DNA of 64,000 bases from NCBI GenBank assembly GCA_963930655.1, contig OZ005600.1:3165501-3229500 (forward strand). The letters run 5' to 3'. This DNA comes from Myrica gale. Lineage: Eukaryota > Streptophyta > Magnoliopsida > Fagales > Myricaceae. Shown piece by piece: positions 48,268-58,704 of this stretch. The position numbers and the translations under genes were made by a program. Under the pieces are notes generated by a model. That model worked only from the letters and a program-made list of their open reading frames with translations, made no database searches and had not been told where the DNA came from. Each line of letters begins with the position of its first letter. Within the stretch, counting starts at the first letter, position 1.

Positions 48268-48660
48268 ATGGAGGTTCATAAGAGGAAGGGAGGGATATTT
48301 TTCTATCACCTTGCATTCTTCGTGATGCTGATACTCCTCGACTCATATTGCTGTGGTCCGTGGACCTGTGGTGCTGCTGTCTTTGTTAAGAGCAACTCCA
48401 GCTTTCGGTGCGATGGCCGCCTCGACGAATGCCTGATTGAGGAGGACTTGGAATTGGAGTTCCTGATGAATCCCTATGTGAGCCGGATTCTTACTCCTGG
48501 AAGACAAAACCCAGACTCCAACGATCCTTATAAAGCAATCTTCGATCAGCCTTGTGGGGGACCAAAGGACCCTCAATATCATAAGTGCATCATTAAATTC
48601 AAAGTGGAGCACCATGATTGTCTGTGTCCTGGTATTTACTGCAAATGCAAGTCCTTCTAA
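48268..48660 (+). CDS. RALF-like secreted peptide precursor B (130 aa)
   Basis: Single exon. The first about 75 residues are almost the same as RALF-like A: hydrophobic signal peptide, a five-residue insertion PWTCG, then FRCDGRLDEC, LIEEDLELEF and YVSRIL (residues 70-75). After that the sequence departs sharply: the mature part has six cysteines (96, 107, 118, 120, 125, 127) and ends CLCPGIYCKCKSF instead of TYKRGC, sharing mainly the PCG..DPQY..C core. RALF-like secreted ligand of CrRLK1L receptors is the best call from the propeptide. The altered cysteine pattern means that disulfide pairing and receptor choice may differ from A. It lies between the disrupted and the intact CrRLK1L genes. 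Confidence 0.72.
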   Translation: MEVHKRKGGIFFYHLAFFVMLILLDSYCCGPWTCGAAVFVKSNSSFRCDGRLDECLIEEDLELEFLMNPYVSRILTPGRQNPDSNDPYKAIFDQPCGGPKDPQYHKCIIKFKVEHHDCLCPGIYCKCKSF

Positions 48661-49086
48661 CCCCGATAATCGTTCGTGGCAATTACGTGTTTTCGGTCGG
48701 TGTCGCTCTTTTTCCTGTATCCGATTGTGTTGGGCTTTTCTTTTCCTTTCCTTTTGTCATGTATCACTGCCTACGAGGAGTACTGTGAGTCCGTATCATG
48801 CACATGTGTTCTTTGTAGTCTATGGATCTTTTGTTGGAATAAATCATCATGTCTACGATTGTCGTAAAGGCCCGCACATGGCTGTAAGAAACGTTAATCG
48901 ATCAAAAGATGCACGTTGGCGGTTGCGGAGGAAGTGCCTTAAAGCTTCCAGAAGTGATCCTCAGTAACAATCCCTTATCCCTCCCTCCAATATTGTACAC
49001 TGGAGGCCGTCCATGACTTTACTTTGGTTTTTAAGATGCGTATCAGAGCCTGTTGAATATTCACGTCACTTATGAAAGCAAGCTAA
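48661..49086. other. 3' flank of RALF-like gene B
   Basis: The GTAAGAAACGTTAATC...AAGCTTCCAGAAGTGATCCTC stretch (about 48880-48965) is a diverged match to the 3' flanks of the other RALF copies (about 23126-23210). No further gene. Confidence 0.5.
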
Positions 49087-49263
49087 GAGTTTAAGTATTC
49101 TCAGGAATTTTTTAATCCTCGTAACACAAAAAATTCTACAACCAAACATCATTTTTAACACTACATAAAAATAACTACAACAAGCATACCAATAAAATTA
49201 ACATCACCTAAAAATTCTCCAAACACAAAAAATTTTCAAAACAAAACTCAACCGAACACCCCC
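49087..49263 (-). mobile_element. Tourist-like MITE, copy 1
   Basis: Read on the minus strand it aligns nearly end to end with 52001-52180, including TATGCTTGTTGTAGTTATTT in the middle and GTGTTCGG at the end. It is flanked by TAA and TTA, consistent with a TWA target site of PIF/Harbinger-type MITEs. No coding capacity. Confidence 0.65.
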
Positions 49264-49268
49264 TTACA

Positions 49269-49350
49269 GTCCGGAGTCGGACTTTTAGAGTTTAACCGAA
49301 CACAGAAGACTGTCCGGAGTCGGAGTTTTAGAGTTTAACCGAACACAGAA
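49269..49350 (+). repeat. 43-bp tandem duplication
   Basis: GTCCGGAGTCGGA begins at 49269 and again at 49312, each followed by TTTTAGAGTTTAACCGAACA, with one mismatch in the unit. Confidence 0.9.
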
Positions 49351-50025
49351 AAACCAAGAGCAGATAAAAAGGTTACAATCAATTACGCCTCGGGAGATAC
49401 GATCGAGAATCTATTATAATTAAAAGGAGAAATATTTTCAGCCCTCTAATTTTTATTGAAATTTCAAGTTAGGATATAAATTACCACTTTTTTTTTTGCA
49501 TATTTAGGCTTTAAACTACTAAATTTTATCATTTTACACCTTTAAAAAAAATCAAACTTGTGTCACATGTGTCGTGAATGAGGCACGTGACACGATTTTG
49601 ACCCTTCAACTTTATTTTAAAGCGCAATTTAATTAATTGTTAAAGTTAGAAAACTTAAGTGGTCAAGATTAGTTGTTTAGACCCAAATTTAAAATTGAAT
49701 TAGTAGTTAAAGAGTTCAAATTAACTTTTTTCTATAAATAATTACTTGCAATATTTTAATTCTAAATACAGTTAACATCCCTACACATCTATTTCTTTTT
49801 TTGAGATTTTAATTAACTTTTTGTTAAAAAATGCATGCATTGATTAAGCCAAAAATATCCTGCCTATCACAAGAACTAGACTTTTAGTCAAAGTGACCTG
49901 GGTCAAGACCCAGAACCAACTAGGCTATCGTACTCCTGCATAGGAGGAAGAAAAAGATTGAAACGGGAGCCTCAACTCATGTGCATTTGTTAGTTTCTTT
50001 TTCTTAGTCTCGTTTTAAGTGAAGA
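49351..50025. other. intergenic, no gene seen
   Basis: AT-rich DNA with poly-T tracts. Nothing recognised. Confidence 0.5.
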
Positions 50026-50169
50026 ATGAAAAAACTCTCCCCCTCTCTTTTCTTATGTGCCCTGGTAGGGCTGATCATTTCAGCCGCTGATGCCGGCAAA
50101 ATCGTCACCGGCACAGGTAAACACCCAACAGTCGAATACCTGTGCGGTACTGATAGCAATTTTTCATAA
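50026..50169 (+). pseudogene. small secreted-protein ORF, probably a broken exon (47 aa to the first stop)
   Basis: ATG at 50026 opens a frame with a typical signal peptide (MKKLSPSLFLCALVGL, then AADA before a likely cleavage site) and a short mature part GKIVTGTGKHPTVEYLCG ending at TAA 50167-50169. Past that single stop the same frame stays open for about 50 codons (DIPGNVVRAGC and on), with a donor-like ACAG|GTATGT at 50248. This looks like an exon of a secreted cysteine-containing protein inactivated by one nonsense change. I do not recognise the family. Confidence 0.4.
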
Positions 50170-50466
50170 GATATACCTGGAAATGTTGTGAGAGCGGGGT
50201 GCATCAGTGCAATCTTAGAACAAAAGTGGAGGACAGCTCCGGCGGACAGGTATGTTTTGTTAGTGTCTTTTAGTACGGACAAATTTCAGTATCAAAATAT
50301 GTTACTATGGAGTTGTAATTTGTTAGGCTGATTTGATTTAATTGTTTAAGAGATTAAAAAATTTTATCAAGCGACATCATCTGACAGTTTTAATATAACC
50401 CGACTTGTCAAGTGACATGCAACCGTTGTAAAAAAATAAAAATAAAAACCTACCTTTCACATCTTA

Positions 50467-50664
50467 TAGGTTGCGTTTGTGTTGTAAAATTTTACATCCT
50501 CTAAAATTTTAACACAATAAAATATTACAATATAATCTCTCTCCCCCATAAAATCATTATTTTTCACTACAAAATATAAAAAATTACCTCTCTCTTCATT
50601 TTTCACTCAAACCAAATACCTAAAATTTTAACAACACTGAAGTTTTACAAAACAAACCAACCTA
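50467..50664. mobile_element. MITE-like inverted-repeat element
   Basis: Starts TAGGTTGCGTTTGTGTTGTAAAA. The right end in reverse reads TAGGTTGGTTTGTTTTGTAAAA. The body is about 200 bp, AT-rich and non-coding. A short TATA duplication may be the target site. Confidence 0.55.
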
Positions 50665-52000
50665 TATGTGAAAAAACTTAAGGGTTCTCTCATGAGTCTC
50701 GTTGAGTTGTTGAAGGTTGCCCTAAAACTCTAAAGAGGATATTCTTAAGTTCCTAGAGCCTCCATTTAATAAAAAAAAAAACTCCTAGAGATTCAGAACC
50801 TCAATTAACTAGTTTTCTCTTATATGATCAATCGTCTTTGTCTTCATATGTCTGAGGTGAATGCTGCACAGAGTGGATCTAAACAGAAATGCTTTGATTA
50901 TTATATCAAGAGTGTCAGAGTAAGCAACTGGGTTGCCCCTATTGAAATTCTATTTGTGAGGAATCTTTCTTCGTGGGTTTTAGATGGTTGCTAGCTACAA
51001 GTGATTTTTCTTTTAAATGATTTTTTAAAGGTTTTACATTTTATCACCAAATTCTTATCTCTTTGTGTAATTAGAGTTTGAATTAATTTTTTACTGTCTA
51101 TTTTATTAATTGAGTTGATTATTATGCATATCTACACAGATTATTAATTTTTTAATTATAAAGAGAACGCGTGTTAACCCCTTATTATTATGGTCCGGGA
51201 TTTATATGTTTCTAAACGGCCCATGAGGGCAAAGCTCAGCTTTGCACTGGAGCTACGTACGGAAAGATAACGCGAACACCTTGGCAGGGAAAAGTTATCC
51301 CTGGAGTGAGACAGCATACGAGTCCGGACTCCGGAGGTGTTATCTTTCCGTGTCGCCGGTAGTGTTGTTGCCTCTCAGTGCACTGGCCTTCACAGAAGAC
51401 ACGTGTTGGGGACGTCGGACAGTGGAACCAGATCAACGTACGGTGATTACAGTTGAGTTGGCCTAACCGGCCTTCAGTATAGTGTTATTACAAGTTCAAG
51501 ATGTCTTTAAACACAACCACTCCAGTCAAGAGCCAATAAAAGAGATTTTAAAAGTAGTGGTTAAATATATTTTTTGCAAATTAATTATTGGGTTGACTTG
51601 GAAACATTGTATTATAAATAATCAATTTCATTACTCAACTATCAACTGGATATATTTACACCATTTTATTGCTAATTTGGATAAATAAAAAATAATATTT
51701 TTGGTCATAGGACAAGTTTATCTATATATTTTTGGTCATTATACTTTACGTGGGGTAAAGAACACTCATCTTAATTACTGAACAAATATCAAATTTCTTC
51801 TAAATTAATATGAGAAATTGTAAAACCTACGTCAATATTGATAATTGAAGAGCAAAGTATAACGAAATAATTATTTTAATGTGTAAAGCATACGAACTCT
51901 AATAATTAATAAGCAAAAATATATTTCTCTTAAAGAGTAACGAAAAGAAAATAATAATTACATTACAGGTCCTCGTGATATATACGTCTTTTGCAATTTA
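50665..52000. other. intergenic with an imperfect hairpin at 51258-51350
   Basis: No gene seen. At 51258 CGGAAAGATAACGCGAACACC is followed about 60 bp later by GGAGGTGTTATCTTTCCGTG, an imperfect inverted repeat with arms of about 15-20 bp in a locally GC-rich island. The rest is AT-rich. Confidence 0.45.
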
Positions 52001-52180
52001 GGGGTTGTTCAGTTGTATAGTATTTTGAGAATTTTTTTGTGTTTTAAGAATTTTTATGTGATGTTAAATTTATTAGTATGCGTGTTGTAGTTATTTTTAT
52101 ATAGGGTTAAAAATAATGTTTGGTTGTGAATATTTTGTATTTAAAAAAATCTTAAAAAAAATTTGTGGCCGAACAGACTC
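52001..52180 (+). mobile_element. Tourist-like MITE, copy 2
   Basis: Begins GGGGTTGTTCAG and ends GCCGAACAGACTC, flanked by TTA on both sides (51998-52000 and 52181-52183). It is the same family as 49087-49263 in the opposite orientation. Confidence 0.7.
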
Positions 52181-52321
52181 TTAGTCAGTGTGGACTGTGG
52201 TATAACTTTCAACCACAAAGTCCCTTAGGTTCATTTTTTCGACAAATGTTGCGTCCATCCATCCGTTGTTGCCCAACTAACTAACTAATGGGATGGTGCT
52301 GGCATAACCTGCTCCTGGCAC

Positions 52322-52900
52322 TGTAGAGAAATACGATGCCCAAATCCACTGGAACATTCGATTCTCAAATAGTGTAACAAAGTCACACTAGCCCAAGGAC
52401 TCACAACCAAAATAGAAGAGATCAAACTAAAAGAAGAAACACACTTTTTATTGAAGAAAGGAGAAAATACAACTTGGATAGGACCGCACTTACAATATAT
52501 GAAAAGTGTTGGAGACACTAGGAACACTCTCTCTTTTGTGGGTTTTGGTGGGATATGATGGAATGAATAGCTTGAGAGGTAGGCTAGGGTGTATATAGGA
52601 CTTGGGGAGAGGATCTAGATACTTCTCATGAAATTCCAAGAAGATAAATGTGACTTATCACATGACCAAGGAGGAATTTCGAATTTAGTCAAGAAGGTGA
52701 GATGCATGTGCATGGGGAGATGAATGTTTGAATGGGGAGATGAAAGGTTGTATTGGATAAGTGAAATGTTGCAATAGTTGGGTGGAAGGGTGTGAGAGAG
52801 TGACCAAATACATCCAACAATGGGTCAACACACAAAACATAAATGTCTCACTACAATTCTCAAAAAGAAAACTCTAGAAAATACACTTTAAAATTTAATA
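52322..52900 (-). repeat. 3' LTR of the minus-strand Copia element
   Basis: A 579-bp repeat matching 55224-55802. It abuts the purine tract at 52901-52910. Confidence 0.9.
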
Positions 52901-52907
52901 CTCCCCC

Positions 52908-55156
52908 TTAAAGTGATTTTCTAGAAACGATGCCAAGCTTCTCCCTTAGGAATTCAAATGGACCTTTGGAAAGTGACTTTGTAAAGATATCAGCAATGTT
53001 GTTGTTACTCCTCACCTTCAAAACTTCAATTGAACCCATAAGAACTTTCTCACGAACAAAGTGATGCTCAATTTCAATATGTTTGGTCTTCGCATGACAA
53101 ACCGGATTTGTAGCAAGCTTCAAAGCACTTTGGTTGTCACCATAGATGATGATAGGTTTTTGAATTGATGAATAAACGTCCTCAACTAGCCTACGTAGCC
53201 AAACACATTCTTGTGTAGCAAGAGAAGCCGCCTTGTACTCCGCCTCAGTCGTAGAAAGAGAAACTGAATCTTGCTTTTTGCTACACCAAGAAACACAAGA
53301 TGATCCACAAAGGAAAACATACCCGGAAGTAAACCTCTGATCATCCAAGTCACCACCAAGATCGGCATCAGAAAATCCATACAACACAAAATCTACATCT
53401 CTTTTGAAGAAAATACCCATATCAAGAGTAGAGTGCACATACTTCAAGATATGCTTCGCTGCTTCCAAATAAGGTTTTCTTGGTGCTTGCAAGTAACGGC
53501 TAACTAGGCCAACCGAGAATGCAATGTTCGGTCTTGTAATAGTCAAATAAATAAGACTACCTACAAGAGCCCGATAAGGACGAGGATCAGGAAGAAGACT
53601 ACCTTCCTCACGCCGTAGTTTAATATTTGCATCAAGAGGAGTGGAGCACTTCTTACATAGATTCATCTCAAATCTGTCCAGAAGTTTCTCCACATAGCCT
53701 TGTTGACACACAAAAATTCCACTTTTGAGAACTGTCACTTCCAATCCGAGAAAATGACTAAGTTGTCCCAAATCTTTCATCTCAAAGCGAACGAAAAGTT
53801 CTCCCCGAAGCTTTTTAACTTCTTCATCGTCATTGTCAGTTACAATCATGTCATCAACATACAAGAGGACAATAACATGCACCTTGCCTTGCTTCTTAAC
53901 AAACAAACTAGAATCTGAGTTAGAAGCAAAATAACCACAAAATTGCAAGTATTCAGCAATTTTACCGTACCAAGCTCTAGGGGCTTGCTTCAATCCATAC
54001 AACGCCTTTTTGAGCTTGCAAACATACTCTGGATGATCTTGAGAAACATAGCCATCGGGTTGCTCCATATAGATCTCTTTGTTGATTTCGCCATACAAAA
54101 ATGCATTTTTCACATCAAGTTGCCAAAGCTTCCACCCAAAGTGTGCCGCCTAGGAAATAACGACTCGAACTGAAGTCATCTTTGCAACTGGACTGAATGT
54201 CTCATCATAATCCTCCCCGTACTTCTGAGAGAATCCACGAGCTACCAACCTCGCCTTGAATCTATCAACAGCTCCATTTGACTTTCGTTTAATTTTGTAA
54301 ACCCATTTGCAAGTAATAGGCTTCATATCCTTGGGCAATGGCACGAGATCCCATGTCTGGATTTTTATAAGAGCATTCATCTCCTCATTCATAGCTCCTT
54401 CCCACTCCTTAATGCCCACAGCTTCATCATTTGTACTCATTTTATCAACATAAGAGACAGTAGATGATAAAACGAATAAGTCTTTAACTCTTTTACCCGT
54501 GTGAACTACGTCAGCATCTAAATTTCTGATATTCTGAATAAACTTTACATCTTTCGGCCCAAACAAGACATAGTTGCCATTATCCACGGCATTAACAATG
54601 GAAAAGAGATTCTTTTTCATACCAGGAACTTGGAACACACTATTGAGCGTGATATGGTCATCATTATCGCCTTTGATAGTCACGACCCCGTCCTTCTCAA
54701 CAGGATGAATAGAGTTGTCCGCCGTGATAATCGCATCATTGCCGTTGTAGTCTCGAAAACTAGAGAACTTGGATTCATCGCCAGTGAGATGATGTCCACA
54801 ACCCGAATCAATAACCCAATCCTTTTCATAATTGACAGCAGACAAAGCATTAGTTTCTGTCATAAAGCACTTACCCCACTATTGGCAGCTGAAGTGCACC
54901 TGATAATGTTCTCGAACAAATCATGAGATAAAGATCTCTTCAGGATAGACTCTCACTTTGCATTTGCAATTCTCCATTTCTTCAATGCATCAGCATTTTC
55001 TGGAGTATTCCCCGGAGGATTCACATCAGCTCCACCAACAACTTCCCACAAATCTTCTCGAACAAGATAAGACTCCATACACGACCTCCATATTTTGTAG
55101 TTGAATTGATTGAGCAATTCAATCCCGAAACTGTTGAAGCGTCCACCCGAATCCAT
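52908..55156 (-). pseudogene. remnants of a Copia polyprotein: gag start, protease, reverse transcriptase, RNase H
   Basis: Segments on the minus strand in order: 55156-54953 is the gag N-terminus; 54863-54150 carries protease (DSGCGHH), then a direct jump to the start of reverse transcriptase, ending in TAG at 54152-54150; 54113-52908 carries the remaining reverse transcriptase with YVDD, and RNase H ending with the DIFTKSL-type motif. The integrase and the latter half of gag are deleted. The separate open frames are parts of one decayed polyprotein, not host genes. Confidence 0.92.
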
Positions 55157-55223
55157 CTCCTCGACACTAGTTGATCTTCTTCACCAAGGATGAATCACCA
55201 CCACCCTTGAAGCTCTGATACCA

Positions 55224-55802
55224 TGTAGAGAAATACGATGCCCAAATCCACTGGAACAATCGATTCTCAAATAGTGTAACAAAGTCACACTAGCCCAAAG
55301 ACTCACAACCAAAATAGAAGAGATCAAACTAAAAGAAGAAACACACTTTTTATTGAAGAAATGAGATAATACAACTTGGATAGGACCACACTTACAATAT
55401 ATGAAAAGTGTTGGAGACACTAGGAACACTCTCTCTTTTGTGGGTTTTGGTGGGATATGATGGAATGAATAGCTTGAGAGGTAGGCTAGGGTATATATAG
55501 GACTTGGGGAGAGGATCTAGATACTTCTCATGAAATTCCAAGAAGATAAATGTGACTTATCACATGACCAAGGAGGAATTTCGAATGTAGTCAAGAAGAT
55601 GAGATGAATGTGCATGGGGAGATGAATGTTTGCATGGTGAGATGAAAGGTTGTATTGGAGAAGTGAAATGTTGCAATGGTTGGGTGGAAGGGTGTGAGAG
55701 AGTGACCAAATACATCCAACAATGGGTCAACACACAAAACATAAATGCCTCACTACAATTCTCAAAAAGAAAACTCTAGAAAATACACTTTAAAATTTAA
55801 TA
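55224..55802 (-). repeat. 5' LTR of the minus-strand Copia element
   Basis: A 579-bp repeat adjoining the primer-binding site at 55223-55212. Confidence 0.9.
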
Positions 55803-56015
55803 GGCACATCATCTACAATCAGGGTTTGACACGTATTTAAAAAAATCACTTAAAAGGCCACCACGTCACTCAGTAGCTCCCTTTCACGATCTGGCCTTCT
55901 TCGTCTCTCTGGTCGTTCTTCCCACTTCTCAAACTCTCTATCCCTCTCATCCTCTACTATCGTATCCCTGATTTGGTTGGCAGTGGAGTCTCTGAGAGGG
56001 TTAAGAGTATAGAAA

Positions 56016-56985
56016 ATGGAATTAGCTGCGACAAGCATCGTTATATCCCAGAACATAGCTTTATCTTCGTCAAAGCTCCTATTAAACCATACTTCCCACT
56101 TAAATCCACACCCAAACTCTCTCCACTTCCAACGTTTTTGTCGAATACCTGTCGCCGCCACTGCCTCTTCCTCTGTCCCCAAGGCCATCCTCTCAGATGT
56201 TCAACTTTAAGACAAAAATACTGCCTTCGCGAATCGCCACTAGTAAATTCAACACTCTGTTTTCACACGGCTGCTGAAACAGAAGTCTTACAATTGTTAA
56301 TAAATATCCATAATCCATTATTTCTTACTCTTCTGAGTTGTGTTGGATTAATAAAAGGCATAGACATACCCATAGGTTTAAACTATTGCTAAAGTTGGTG
56401 CTGGAGTTTTGGCTAATATTTATCCAATCAAGATTACAGGGAGTGAGAGGTGATGTTGGTGTTTGATTGGCAAATTCAGTGCCCGACTCATGCTGAACAA
56501 AGGACCCCCTTCTTTCGTACAAGCCAATCAAGTTGCTTCCCAAAGTTGGATGCGAAGCCGATACTGCCACGTGTCATAGTATTTTGACGAGAGATTTGTG
56601 GGAAGTGAAGCAGATAACACCAAAGTCTCTGTTTTTGCATATCAGGCCAGTGGAAGCTTCGGAGCTGTCTGGCCGATTGAGGATCTGGGTACGTGTAAAC
56701 TGTTGGAGTTGGAGCATTGTTTGGTCAAACCTCAAGACCGGGATTCCCTTGTGAGGATAACTCAAGTTGTCCGAATAGATAGTCTGAAGAAGATGGAGTT
56801 GCAGAGTATTCGAGTTTTTCATGAGCAGGGTATGGGCCTTTCAAGAATGGGGAACAGTTAGCTGGCTATGCTATCAGAGATTATGGATTTGCCGCTAAAG
56901 GCCATGGAAGCCTCCCACGAGGTTGGTTTTGGGAGGGACCTCATGCTGTTACTAGTTACAATGCCTTAAAAGACTGTGAGTGATG
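56016..56985 (+). pseudogene. frameshifted remnant of a probable plastid protein gene
   Basis: 56016-56210 encodes a Ser- and Leu-rich start (MELAATSIVISQNIALSSSK) like a chloroplast transit peptide. A further segment at 56579-56823 encodes FDERFVGSEADNTKVSVF and LVKPQDRDSLVRITQVVR. After a one-base shift it continues with YGPFKNGEQLAGYAIRDYGF and GWFWEGPHAVTSYNAL, up to a stop near 56983. At least two single-base frame breaks (an extra T near 56583 and a missing base near 56828) and a lost middle show that it is a pseudogene. I do not assign a family with confidence; a lipocalin-like plastid protein is one possibility. Confidence 0.5.
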
Positions 56986-58651
56986 CAATATCCATCCTCT
57001 TTTATTTGTCGTATTTGGTCCGTATGTCCATTATAACAGGGGGGAAGAAGGCCAGATTGTGAAATGGAGCGGCTGGGTGACGTGGCATACTGAGCAGGCG
57101 TTTTCAATTTGATTTTTTAAACACTTGTCAAACCCTCATTGGCAGTGAAGTGACAGGAACAGAGCATGTGCAACATCCCGTTAGTTGGGTAACGCCATTT
57201 GTCGAAAAAATGAACTTCGGAGACTGGTTGAAAGTTGTAACTTAGAGACTAAATTGTAAAAGACATATACGAAGTAGAACTGCACGTTAATTAAGTAAAA
57301 AAAAATAAAGATTTCAAAATAAAAGATGTTGGGGGTATGATGTAAATTTGTTGATGTTTTGGAGCGAAAATAAAAATGTGACGATGATTTGAAGGCCAGA
57401 TTATGGGGTAAAAAAAGTTGAAAACAAAAACTAAAACGTGTGAGAGAAACCATCTGCCGTTTGTCTATAACTCATGATTTTTCAGGCATTCAATGTCGAA
57501 GTGAGGCAAGGAACTTCATTAATAGTATGGAACAAGTATTTTATGGAAACTTTTTGTTAAGCGGATGATCGCCGTGGGTACTGTAGCTACTAGTTAGAAT
57601 TGAAGTCCTACATTAACGAGGAGCGCAGACAAATTAAAGCCTCTCCAGCTGAAAGGGGAAGACACGAAAAATTTATCTGTTATCTAATATAATTCCCATC
57701 CATATAAATGACCCATTATTCAACTAATTAGACTAGACAATCCTGGAGCTCACTATGCAAGCCCATCAATTAATGTATGAGAATTGATCCATTGATATAT
57801 ATAACTTCTAACCATACTCCCATTCTATGGTTTAGTGATTGAACCGCTCGTCATTTGGCCTGGTTATCACAAGGTGGGATTCATAACCGGTTATATAGCA
57901 AGCCAGGACGATGCCATAGCAACTCCATAGCTCAAGGATTCTACATCATGCATGCTTTGCCGAAGAGTTATCTTGCTTCTAAGGCCTTTCCTATGTTTTT
58001 CTTTCTCATTGGCTAGTAAGCAAACTTTTTGTTTTTCTTCGTTTTCTCCATGGTTCAGCCCAAAACGACGCGTACCAGGCAATCAGTCCTAGTTCCGCGT
58101 ATTCTGGAACGAGGGGTTTAATTTATATTCCACATTGTTAGATAAACCCAGTATCACACAGGGAGTGATGTTGATGATGGAGACTCATCGCGTTCAAGGG
58201 CTGGTTGGTCTACTCGGACTGTCACTGCTGATGCCAGTGGACTAAGCTTTAGAAGTCATGACTTTGACAGAAAGGCACTAACACGTTGGAGCGTATTATT
58301 TCTGTACTTTTTACGTGCATATTCTATTATTGAAAATTATATAAACAATAAAAATACAAATTATTTTAATGAAATTAAAATGAAAAAAGGCGGAACAAAA
58401 TAAACAATTGAGATGGAATCATGTACTCGGTTCAGGTCAATAATTTGTTTCTAGGTTAGCATAAATTAACCACGTGCCTATTACTCTTAGCAAAGTGTCC
58501 ATTCAATGGTTAGTTGACTAGACCTGAGTGTCTCAAACTGGCGGCTTCACGTGGCCTTCCACGCGTGTCTTTTGACCTCTTTCGTCCTCTTTCCTCCACA
58601 GTCTCCCACGTCCCACTATACTCACACGTTCGCTACTCGGACTCCCACTCT
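56986..58651. other. intergenic, upstream region of the intact receptor kinase
   Basis: AT-rich DNA with no gene. A G-box CACGTG lies at 58471-58476, about 230 bp upstream of the receptor start codon. Confidence 0.45.
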
Positions 58652-58658
58652 TTTATAG
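58652..58658 (+). promoter_or_regulatory. TATA-like element of the intact CrRLK1L gene
   Basis: TTTATAG lies 47-53 bp upstream of the ATG in an otherwise C-rich stretch, implying a very short leader. Confidence 0.45.
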
Positions 58659-58704
58659 CACACGCAGCTTTGCCTGCCCCTTTCACCACACTACAGCGCC
58701 CACC

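Larger units (their letters stand above)
52322..55802 (-). mobile_element. second Copia LTR retrotransposon, internally deleted (3481 bp, TSD GGCAC)
   Basis: On the minus strand the 5' LTR is 55802-55224 and the 3' LTR is 52900-52322, both 579 bp. The target duplication GGCAC is at 52317-52321 and 55803-55807. A tRNA-Met-type PBS (TGGTATCAGAGC) follows the 5' LTR, and a purine tract AAGGGGGAG precedes the 3' LTR. Both LTRs begin TATTAAATTT rather than the usual TG. They differ at more sites by eye than those of the first Copia element, so this insertion is older. The integrase region is missing. Confidence 0.94.

Noticed and set aside
52908-54113. 401-codon open frame as a host gene
   Set aside because: It is the reverse transcriptase and RNase H part of the deleted Copia element, within matching LTRs.
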